Shown piece by piece: positions 1 through 6,033 of a stretch of 11,389 nt of DNA. The position numbers and the translations under genes are program-made. The first letter of the stretch is position 1. Each line of letters begins with the position of its first letter. Origin of the DNA: Xanthobacteraceae bacterium (lineage in GTDB: Bacteria; Pseudomonadota; Alphaproteobacteria; Rhizobiales; Xanthobacteraceae); NCBI GenBank assembly GCA_030043175.1, contig JASHYD010001006.1:1-11389 (forward strand). Direction: 5' to 3'. The notes beneath the pieces were generated by a model. That model was not told where the DNA came from and ran no database searches. It saw only the letters and a program-made list of their open reading frames with translations.

Positions 1-679
1 CTTTCTCACCCGTGGGCGTGAAGCGGGTTTCGTTGGTGTAGAAGTTGACCGGGATCGGCACGTAGACGACGACCGCCCCCCGGGGGCCTCGCAACAGCGC
101 GGGGGAATAGATGCCGCCCAGGCTGCCATCGATTTCGCGCATCGCACCTGTAAAGGCGATGCTCTTGCGGCCCTCCTCGTCATCGTTGGCGAGTGACTGG
201 GCCGCCGCCAGTTTGGTCAGCAGCGCGCGCCGCTCCGCCGACAGCGCCGCTACGCCTGGCGTGTTCAGAATCGACACGCTTTTCTCATACCATCGATAGG
301 CGTTCAACCTGTCGGCGCGTCCCATGAAGTAGTCGGCGAGCTTTTCCGCCCCGCGCCAGTTTCCGCCGCCGCTTGCGAGCGTGCGCTCCGCTATCGACTG
401 GGCCTTCTCGCGATCGGCCGCCGCAAGGCCAGCCGAGCCAGCATACGCGATGAGAAAATCCACGAGCTTGCCGCGAAACTCATCGACGCGTCCCCCGCAC
501 ACGGCGTCGTCGCTGATCGCCCCAAGGCCGCTGATCGCCGCGTCCACCGAATGTGCCGCTACTGCCCCATCAAAAGCCGCGACCAGATCGGCGCAGGTGG
601 CCTGAGCGGTAGTCACCATCCCGGCAGCGGTCAATGTCGTGCCCGCTAATAGGCTCAGTTGCATCGCCGAGAAAGCCAT
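1..679 (-). CDS. Exported protein, probable OmpA-family C-terminus (3' end cut by window edge)
   Basis: The minus-strand frame is open from ATG at 679 to the left edge, giving 226 complete codons without a stop. The start is supported by a GGGGAG ribosome-binding site about 7 bases upstream. The N-terminus (MAFSAMQLSLLAGTTLTAAG) is a signal peptide with likely cleavage after the AQA near residue 28, so the protein is periplasmic or outer-membrane associated. Residues about 30-170 are mostly helical and Ala-rich, with TPR-like spacing (LADYFMGRADRLNAYRWYEKS). Near the cut end, PVNFYTNETRFTPTGEK resembles the beginning of an OmpA-like peptidoglycan-binding domain (strand, then polar loop, then the Thr/Pro/Gly helix start). 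The rest of that domain lies outside the window, so the OmpA assignment is an inference from this short piece. It lies on the same strand as the next two minus genes but 259 bases away, so it probably has its own promoter in 680-938. Confidence 0.72.
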   Translation of the reverse strand, partial: MAFSAMQLSLLAGTTLTAAGMVTTAQATCADLVAAFDGAVAAHSVDAAISGLGAISDDAVCGGRVDEFRGKLVDFLIAYAGSAGLAAADREKAQSIAERTLASGGGNWRGAEKLADYFMGRADRLNAYRWYEKSVSILNTPGVAALSAERRALLTKLAAAQSLANDDEEGRKSIAFTGAMREIDGSLGGIYSPALLRGPRGAVVVYVPIPVNFYTNETRFTPTGEK

Positions 680-938
680 CTGCGCTCCCCACCGGTCCTC
701 ACGGCTGTTCAAGGTGGTTAACATCGATGCGCGAATTTATTGTGGCGCTTTAATGCAATCCACCTGGGCTTCCAGCCGATTGGAAGGGGCGCGTCTCCGG
801 GATCCGATGCTCCCGCCGGTGCTTCAGACCAACACGACCCGATAGGGTAGCTTGCGGCGCGCGACGCAATCTGCGGTTCCTAAAGGAGCGGTCTGGCTCG
901 ATACACCCACAGGCTGTAGCGAACGGCCAGCGCGCGCT

Positions 939-1400
939 TTATCTCAACTTCGCACCCACTTTCTCCTTCTCTTTCTTCGCCTGCTTGAGCACCTCCAGCA
1001 GCTCGACTGAGGCTTTTGCGGAGCGTCCGCCGGAGTCATGCTTGAGCTTGCTCTCCCCCTCCGCGCGGGCGCGGCGCAGTAGGTTGATCCATTCGGCTGA
1101 AGCAGCGGCGGTGCGCTTCGAGGACACGATGTCGGGATGCTTCGTCCAGCTGATCCCGTCGAGGGCGCCGGCGACGCACTGGTCGCTGTTCTTCGCGGGG
1201 CGGTCGGTCGCCGCGTCGAGAATTTCCCGCACCAGCCATGGATCGGCCTCCAGCAGTGTACGCAAGAGCTCGTTGCGGGCGACGGTGCGGGCCTCGGCGG
1301 CGCTGAACTGCGGGGATGCGGTGCTGTCCCGGGACTCTGCGATGGCCGGTGTGCAGACCGACAGCACCAGCACGGCGGTGATTACGGCTTCCAAACGCAT
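939..1400 (-). CDS. Small exported protein of unknown function
   Basis: This 153-residue protein is not recognised. The start at 1400 is chosen over an upstream in-frame start because an AGGAGGG ribosome-binding site lies just before it and the protein then begins with a clean signal peptide (MRLEAVITAVLVLSVCTPAIA, cleavage after about residue 21). The mature part is charged and predicted helical. It has one cysteine (about residue 75, in NSDQCVAG), a central segment AEWINLLRRARAEGESKL, and a Lys/Glu-rich tail (KQAKKEKEKVGAKLR). No catalytic motif is visible. The start is 19 bases downstream of the stop of the 1420-1992 gene, so the two are very likely co-transcribed. The overlapping plus-strand ORF of 139 residues is a shadow. 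A periplasmic location is inferred from the signal peptide only. Confidence 0.7.
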   Translation of the reverse strand: MRLEAVITAVLVLSVCTPAIAESRDSTASPQFSAAEARTVARNELLRTLLEADPWLVREILDAATDRPAKNSDQCVAGALDGISWTKHPDIVSSKRTAAASAEWINLLRRARAEGESKLKHDSGGRSAKASVELLEVLKQAKKEKEKVGAKLR

Positions 1401-1419
1401 ATGACCCTCCTGCAGTTTT

Positions 1420-1992
1420 CTATAGCGTCCTGATTCCATCGCGCATTTCGCGCATGCATTGACCGAACACATGTTCCATCACGCCGGTCGATATCACTAC
1501 CATTGTGCCGAACACCGTTTCGCGGCGGTCCAGGAACCCCGCCGCATTGCACGCGACGACGAGCTTGCGGGTTGTCTCGGGCGACATTTGTGGCGCCAGG
1601 AAACGGGCGAGATTCGACTGATCGAGCGCGCCCGGTGCTTCGCGCCAGCAGCTTTCGAGCCGAGGCTGCGTGTCGGCGGTGAACATGCCCTTGAGGACCC
1701 GCTCCTTGGTCAGTCTGCGCCGCCGTAGCTCGGTGGGATTTTTCTCCAGGTCGATGATGCGCTGATTGTGGAGCTTGGCCAGAATCGTGATGTCGTCCGG
1801 CTCGGTAAATCCCATGACCCGGACGGCGAAGTAGAATTCCGCGAACTCGAACATGCTTTCGAGGCGCAGGCCTTCGAGGATCGCCTCATTCTGGGTCGCA
1901 CTCGCCTCGCATATGCGCTCCTCGAAGTTCATGCGGGCGCGGCGCATGTACTCGAGCGCGGCAAGGTCCTTTTCGGCTTCAGAGCGGTCCAT
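1420..1992 (-). CDS. Uncharacterised helical protein with possible winged-helix C-terminus
   Basis: This is an unrecognised cytoplasmic protein of 190 residues from ATG 1992; a TTG at 2016 would add eight residues but has no ribosome-binding site. A weak GAAGG precedes the ATG by about 11 bases. There is no signal peptide or membrane segment. The N-terminal two-thirds is charged and helical (LEYMRRARMNFEERI; RRRRLTKERVLKGMF). Residues about 123-175 have the spacing of a MarR-like winged helix: LDQSNLARFL, then RKLVVACNAAGFLDRRE, then VVISTGVMEHVF. That matches helix, recognition helix ending in AxGFxxRR, wing and STG turn. This fold call is my pattern reading and is not verified. The gene precedes the small exported protein by 19 bases (operon). 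A 7-bp inverted repeat overlaps its 5' end (2011-2035) and could be an autoregulatory site if the protein does bind DNA. Confidence 0.65.
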   Translation of the reverse strand: MDRSEAEKDLAALEYMRRARMNFEERICEASATQNEAILEGLRLESMFEFAEFYFAVRVMGFTEPDDITILAKLHNQRIIDLEKNPTELRRRRLTKERVLKGMFTADTQPRLESCWREAPGALDQSNLARFLAPQMSPETTRKLVVACNAAGFLDRRETVFGTMVVISTGVMEHVFGQCMREMRDGIRTL

Positions 1993-2010
1993 GACGGCGA
2001 ACGCCTTCAG

Positions 2011-2035
2011 GATCAATCGGGCATGCCAATTGATC
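2011..2035. promoter_or_regulatory. Inverted repeat, candidate operator
   Basis: The arms gatcaat (2011-2017) and attgatc (2029-2035) are perfect reverse complements separated by 11 bases. The site lies immediately upstream of the preferred ATG (1992) of the minus-strand winged-helix-like gene and in the divergent region facing the plus-strand small secreted gene. Size and position fit a dimeric regulator's operator. The binding protein is unknown. Confidence 0.4.
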
Positions 2036-2187
2036 TCACATTCCCGCCATCAGGCCAACCGAACCTGGCAGCGCGATGCTTCCAATCGACTGGGAACCCC
2101 TCCCATCGCTGGGAGAGCGCACGCATTCACAGTGGCGGGCGGCGCGTCCATTGTCTCCTCGCGTTCGCCTTATTTAAGGAGAGCACG

Positions 2188-2459
2188 ATGCTACGCACAT
2201 CCGCCACGGCCGCTGCGCTGGCTCTGCTTGCCGCGACCAATCCGGGCTTCGCTGGTCACAACGAGACTCCTCCGACACCGCCCGTCCCGCGCTGAAAGCG
2301 AGAGGCGGGGACAACCGACTTATGATCGTCAACGGCTATTCCGGGCGCGTGGTCTATGACGACGGCCGCGACGATATGTTCTGCGTCACCCGCCGTTACT
2401 TCGTCGGGTGGGATTACTACGGCCGTCAAATCTTTCGAGGGGCCATGGCCTGCCGCTGA
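2188..2459 (+). pseudogene. Small secreted protein, apparently split by one frameshift
   Basis: A good ribosome-binding site (taaggag, 2175-2181) precedes ATG 2188. The ORF encodes a signal peptide (MLRTSATAAALALLAATNPG, with FAG-H cleavage) and a short Pro-rich stretch, then stops at 2293-2295 after only 35 codons. In the frame one base over, an open stretch continues through ATG 2322 to TGA 2457-2459. It encodes a compact aromatic, Cys-containing tail with pieces such as NGYSGRVVYDDGRDDMFC, VTRRYFVGWDYYGRQIF and a final AMACR. The tail looks like real protein, with two cysteines that could pair. The export signal and the tail being in different frames suggests one small periplasmic protein of about 90 residues disrupted by a single-base indel. 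Two separate tiny genes are the alternative: the second ATG has only a weak purine-rich stretch (gaggcgggg) as a possible ribosome-binding site. Function unknown. Confidence 0.45.
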
Positions 2460-2584
2460 CCAGACGAGGATCTGCACGTCATCATCGTCGGCGCACCATT
2501 GCGGTGCCACAGAATCAGCTGCGCTTTCCAACCGTTTGGTCAGTTTGCAAACCACAACTGCTCAGGATGAAGGAACACATCGTC

Positions 2585-3241
2585 ATGCGCTTTTTGAACC
2601 TCCCGGCTCTTGTCACGCTGCCGCTGCTAGTCACGCCTGTAGCAGCGTCACCAGACGCGCAATTCACGGACCTCACGGTCCAGCAGGCGGGCACGACCAG
2701 AACTCCATGCGCATGCCTACCGAAAGTATCGCTCGCCGCCGATCGAGCGGACTGGACCTATGCCGTCGGGGAGATCGTCGGGCTGCGGCTGATATCGGAC
2801 GAGGACGCCTATGTCACAGTACTCGACATCGGGCCAACCGGGCGGATCACCCAGCTTTTTCCCAACCAGTACCAGCCTGATAACCACGTGTTCGCCAACA
2901 GTCCCGTCGACATCGGCAGCAACTCCGGCGCTCGCGTGACGGTCACCGGGGCAGTCGGGGTTGAACTCATCAAGGTCATCGCATCTCGCAGGCCGGTGAC
3001 CGTGTTCTCCGAATCCCAACTCCGGGGCCGCGGCGCTTTCCCCACCGTCGATGGCAGCGTCGAGACCGCGCTGCGGGATTTGCAGGTGATAGCGGACCAG
3101 GCGGCCCAGAGCGGTACCAGGATTATGATGACGAATTTCTCGCTGCATACCATCGCCGGCGAGGGGGCCGGGGCACCGGCGTGGGTCGTCGTACCGGAAC
3201 AACCGGCGGCGCCGTACGGAGCGCCCACAGACCAGCCGTGA
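2585..3241 (+). CDS. Exported DUF4384 domain protein
   Basis: This is a 218-residue protein with start ATG 2585 (AAGGAA about 10 bases upstream) and signal peptide MRFLNLPALVTLPLLVTPVA, cleaved near residue 21. An in-frame ATG at 2567 would extend it by six residues. Residues about 47-142 match the DUF4384 pattern: a basic/aromatic opening (LAADRADWTYAVGEIVGLRL), then YVTVLDIGPTGRITQLFPN, then DNHVFANSPVDI, and VGVELIKVIASRRPV. This is the characteristic order of Gly-Glu, a surface-exposed strand pair, LFPN, N-x-V and the I-A-S strand. The C-terminus (190-218) is Pro/Ala/Gly-rich and probably flexible. Two cysteines at 42 and 44 precede the domain. DUF4384 domains are often found fused to or beside caspase-like (C14) peptidases and OmpA/TPR envelope proteins; their biochemical role is not established. 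Here a probable OmpA-type gene is nearby and a serpin remnant follows directly. Confidence 0.8.
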   Translation: MRFLNLPALVTLPLLVTPVAASPDAQFTDLTVQQAGTTRTPCACLPKVSLAADRADWTYAVGEIVGLRLISDEDAYVTVLDIGPTGRITQLFPNQYQPDNHVFANSPVDIGSNSGARVTVTGAVGVELIKVIASRRPVTVFSESQLRGRGAFPTVDGSVETALRDLQVIADQAAQSGTRIMMTNFSLHTIAGEGAGAPAWVVVPEQPAAPYGAPTDQP

Positions 3242-3283
3242 CCTCCCGCTCCCAACCATGATGTATTGCTGATCGACAGGAGA

Positions 3284-3965
3284 ATGGCACGCGCAGGTCG
3301 CCGACAGCAACAGCAGCAAATCATGTGGATGTGCCGGTTGTCACGGTGGCAACCGAGCCTCAGGTCGGGCTTCGGGCTGAAAGTACCAAACTGCTGCCGA
3401 TCCCACCAAAAGCGAGGTGCTCGCCGCGGCCCAGGCTAGGCTTGCCGTTGCATTGATCGAGAAGGTCGCAACCGCCTCCGCCGTCCGGTGCCGGTCGCGG
3501 TGCACGCCGCGAACCGTAGCAACCCTTTCGCTCGCGGTAGTGACCACCACCGACAAGCCGGCTGCGGCGAGGGAGTTCGCACCCGTCGCCGCATGGCTCG
3601 CCGGCACGAGCTTCACGCTGCACGCGGGCGATATGGCGCTGCCGCAATTCTCCGCTTCAGGATGCGACAGCCTGATGCCGGTCCTCGATGCGCTCGGCCT
3701 CGACAAGGTGCGTCGCTCCGCTACGGCACTCCAGGCCTAGCGCCGGGGAGCCATGCAATCCCGGATGGTCCAGTGCGATCGAGATAGACGAGGAAGGCGC
3801 CGAAGCTGCTGCCGCCACCCCTGTCATGTCTCCCCGCATGCTCGGAGCCATGACGGCATCCACATGGTGGTGGACAAGCCTTTCATCTACGCGCCGCGGA
3901 CAAGGTGACGGCCTGATCCTTGCCGCGGGCTACGTGGCCGGACAGCGAAGAAGAAGGCGGCGTGA
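3284..3965 (+). pseudogene. Serpin-family protease inhibitor remnant
   Basis: Fragments of one serpin-like protein appear in order but in shifting frames. An N-terminal helix piece comes first (SGFGLK at about 3362, then YQTAADPTKSEVLAAAQARL from 3384). The late core follows: GDMALPQFSAS and LMPVLDALGLDKVRRSATAL to 3737. The hinge region of the reactive loop is next (IEIDEEGAEAAAAT, about 3777-3820), then HMVVDKPFIYA (about 3860-3893), DKVT, and GLILAAGYV (to about 3940). The frame ending AKKKAA stops at 3965. The order and the EEGxEAAAAT hinge followed by a DKPF-type strand and a GLILAAGYV strand are diagnostic of serpins. At least six frame changes or stops (for example TGA 3378, TAG 3738) occur. 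The whole is about 225 codons against about 370-400 for the family, so a large central part is missing around 3480-3545. The 5' boundary (ATG 3284 with a poorly spaced AGGAG) is uncertain. It cannot make a working inhibitor. It also accounts for the 850-base stretch between DUF4384 and pit. Confidence 0.7.
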
Positions 3966-4033
3966 AAGCCGCCCCGACGGACCCGACTGCTGGAACGCAG
4001 ACAAGCCCCCCGGAATTTCATGACGCGACTCTG

Positions 4034-4051
4034 TTGTCACTGAGGTGTCAT
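4034..4051 (+). promoter_or_regulatory. Pho box (PhoB-binding site) upstream of pit
   Basis: Two TGTCA half-sites start at 4035 and 4046, exactly 11 bases apart (ttgtcactgaggtgtcat), as in the canonical CTGTCAT-N4-CTGTCAY Pho box. The site ends 41 bases before the start codon of the phosphate transporter gene, and a TATATT follows at 4051-4056. Position relative to the transcription start cannot be fixed, so activation and repression by PhoB are both possible. Confidence 0.7.
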
Positions 4052-4091
4052 ATATTAGCGGAAAGCTCCTTTCGAAAGACGGGAGAATCCA

Positions 4092-5705
4092 ATGACAGAC
4101 GTGGCGTTACCAGGCTCGATTGAGCCTGCAACACATCGCCCCAATCTCAACCGGGGTTTCAATCCGCTGACCCTGATCTTGTTTGGCGGCATCCTCGCCG
4201 GCGGACTGCTTTTCGTCGCCTATAGCCTCTACACCGACGTCGATGCGACCGGCATAAAGATCACGTCCTACGTGCCTCTCATCCTGCTGTTCGTTGCGCT
4301 CCTGATCGCGCTCGGTTTCGAATTCGTCAATGGATTCCATGACACCGCCAACGCCGTCGCGACCGTGATCTACACCCATGCGCTGCCGGCGGAATTCGCC
4401 GTCATCTGGTCCGGCTTCTTCAATTTTCTCGGCGTGGCCCTGTCCACCGGCACGGTGGCGTTCGGCATCATTTCCTTGCTCCCGGTCGAACTCATTCTTC
4501 AGGTCGGCAGCAGCGCCGGCTTTGCCATGGTGTTCGCGCTGTTGATCGCGGCGATCGTCTGGAACCTCGGCACCTGGTGGCTTGGACTGCCGGCGTCGAG
4601 TTCCCACACGATGATCGGCTCGATCATCGGCGTCGGCGTTGCCAACGCAGTGATGCGCGGGCGCGACGGCACCTCCGGCGTCGACTGGGGCAAGGCCACC
4701 GAAATCGGCGAGGCGCTCCTGTTGTCGCCAGTCGTCGGTTTCGTCCTTTCTGCCGTGCTGCTGCTCCTGATGAAACGGGTGATCAGGAGGCTCGAACTCT
4801 ACTCCTCCCCGAAAGGCAATCAGCCACCACCGTGGTGGATTCGCGCTCTGCTCATCCTCACCTGCACCAGCGTCAGCTTCGCTCACGGCTCCAATGACGG
4901 TCAGAAGGGTATGGGTCTGATCATGCTGATCCTGATCGGCATCGCGCCTACCGCCTATGCGCTCAACCGGGCCCTGCCGACGAGCCAAATGGATCAGTTC
5001 GTCATGAACTCGACGGCGGCTGCGCCAGTCGTCGAGTCGAAGGCGGCCGGTTATAACGTGCTCGGCGACCCTCGACCCGCGGTGACGAGCTATGTCGCGT
5101 TACGCCAGATCGACGAGGGAACCTTCCCTTCGCTCGCCGCGCTGATGCGAGATATCTCCAAACAGGTGAGAGAATATGGCTCGCTCGCCAAGGTTCCTGC
5201 GAAGGTGGTCGGCAACACCCGCAATGACATGTATCTCGCGTCCGAGGCGATCCGCTTCCTGATGAAGGACAAGCAAGGCGAGCTCTCCAAGGAAGAGATT
5301 ACGGTGCTCAGCGAGTATAAGGGCTCTCTCGACAGCGCGACCAAGTTCATTCCGTTCTGGGTGAAGATCGCGGTCGCCATCGCACTCGGACTCGGCACCA
5401 TGATCGGCTGGAGGCGCATTGTCGTGACGGTCGGAGAAAAGATCGGCAAGACCCATTTGTCTTACGGGCAGGGCGTTGCCGCCGAGCTCGTAGCTGCCGG
5501 GACGATCTTCGCCGCAGACAGCTACGGCTTGCCGGTGTCGACTACCCATGTGCTGTCGTCCGGCGTCGCGGGCACCATGGCGGCCAACGGGTCGGGCTTG
5601 CAGATGTCGACTTTGAGGAATATCGCGTTGGCGTGGGTGTTGACGCTGCCGGCCGCAATGATGCTGTCCGCGTCACTTTACGTTCTGTTCAGCAAAGTTC
5701 TCTGA
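4092..5705 (+). CDS. pit: Pit-family inorganic phosphate transporter
   Basis: A 537-residue inner-membrane transporter of the PiT family, which takes up phosphate (typically as a metal-phosphate complex) with protons. The start is ATG 4092 with GGGAG about 9 bases upstream. The family signature repeats are visible: GFEFVNGFHDTANA (75-88) in the first half and its inverted partner VSFAHGSNDGQKGMG (261-275). The paired LPASSSHTMIG (166-176) and GLPVSTTHVLSSGVAG (479-494) motifs are also present. About ten hydrophobic segments flank a hydrophilic loop of roughly residues 295-418, as in the long Pit proteins such as E. coli PitA (499 residues). An N-terminal cytoplasmic tail of about 25 residues precedes the first segment. 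No pit accessory protein (DUF47) gene adjoins it; it appears to be transcribed alone. A Pho box upstream indicates control by phosphate status. The 293-residue ORF on the other strand is a shadow. Confidence 0.96.
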   Translation: MTDVALPGSIEPATHRPNLNRGFNPLTLILFGGILAGGLLFVAYSLYTDVDATGIKITSYVPLILLFVALLIALGFEFVNGFHDTANAVATVIYTHALPAEFAVIWSGFFNFLGVALSTGTVAFGIISLLPVELILQVGSSAGFAMVFALLIAAIVWNLGTWWLGLPASSSHTMIGSIIGVGVANAVMRGRDGTSGVDWGKATEIGEALLLSPVVGFVLSAVLLLLMKRVIRRLELYSSPKGNQPPPWWIRALLILTCTSVSFAHGSNDGQKGMGLIMLILIGIAPTAYALNRALPTSQMDQFVMNSTAAAPVVESKAAGYNVLGDPRPAVTSYVALRQIDEGTFPSLAALMRDISKQVREYGSLAKVPAKVVGNTRNDMYLASEAIRFLMKDKQGELSKEEITVLSEYKGSLDSATKFIPFWVKIAVAIALGLGTMIGWRRIVVTVGEKIGKTHLSYGQGVAAELVAAGTIFAADSYGLPVSTTHVLSSGVAGTMAANGSGLQMSTLRNIALAWVLTLPAAMMLSASLYVLFSKVL

Positions 5706-5734
5706 ATATAAGGGTGTATGCAGTGATGGCTCAG

Positions 5735-5935
5735 AGGGTCGGGAAGGGCGGGCAAACATCTCGCCGTACTCGCCGTACTCGCAGCCCGTCGTGTCGAAGG
5801 CCGTTGCCGATCTCGAGCGAACGCTAAAGTTCGGCTGCGACAGGCGCGGTGTTCGATGAACTCGGAAATAGCATCAAAGAGATCGAACTTCTGTCCGATC
5901 CGGAACGCACGCGCCCCGAGGGCGCGTGCTCCTAA
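5735..5935 (+). pseudogene. LysR-family regulator fragment (HTH and linker helix)
   Basis: Between pit and the amidohydrolase, one frame reads SQPVVSKAVADLERTL (5779-5826), the recognition helix and following segment of a LysR-type helix-turn-helix. The text then degrades (KFGCDRRG) and stops at 5857. In another frame VFDELGNSIKEIELLSDPE (5849-5905) matches the linker helix that normally lies about 25 residues further on. So the piece between the HTH and the linker helix is lost, and the effector-binding domain is absent. Upstream, a 9-base unit (ctcgccgta) is tandemly duplicated at about 5759-5776, inserting into the HTH. No start codon with a ribosome-binding site fits. It is a non-functional relic of a gene of normally about 300 codons. 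I see nothing coding in 5936-6033. Confidence 0.65.
5907..5929. terminator. Perfect GC-rich hairpin, possible terminator of pit
   Basis: Arms gcacgcgccc (5907-5916) and gggcgcgtgc (5920-5929) are exact reverse complements with a 3-base loop (cga). It lies 200 bases after pit and at the end of the LysR fragment. The flanks ggaa and tcc weakly extend the pairing. There is no T-run on either side, so it is not a classical intrinsic terminator. It could be a palindromic intergenic repeat element instead. Confidence 0.4.
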
Positions 5936-6033
5936 CGCAACAAAATTCCAAATTGGTCACTGTTTACTTTGCCGTGCAGTGGTCGGCCCAGTGAACAAGT
6001 CAGGATTAGGTTTGAGTTATTGCCGTCGGCCCG

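Noticed and set aside
985..1404. 139-residue plus-strand ORF
   Set aside because: It is antisense to the small exported protein that has a good ribosome-binding site and signal peptide; the plus frame is Ser/Ala/Arg low complexity.
2100..2115. Small hairpin ctccca/tgggag
   Set aside because: Six-base stem without context; expected by chance in GC-rich intergenic DNA.
2543..2552. Palindrome gtttgcaaac upstream of the DUF4384 gene
   Set aside because: Only ten bases, single occurrence noticed; possible operator but no supporting evidence.
2717..3319. 200- and 171-residue minus-strand ORFs
   Set aside because: Both are antisense of the DUF4384 coding region, which has a coherent domain and signal peptide.
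4107..4988. 293-residue minus-strand ORF opposite pit
   Set aside because: It is the antisense of a clear transporter gene; the product is Asp/Arg/Gln-rich low-complexity sequence with no domain, typical of GC-rich shadow frames.
5759..5781. Tandem ctcgccgta repeats considered as a CRISPR or minisatellite
   Set aside because: Only two full copies of 9 bases inside a LysR relic; no spacers or array.
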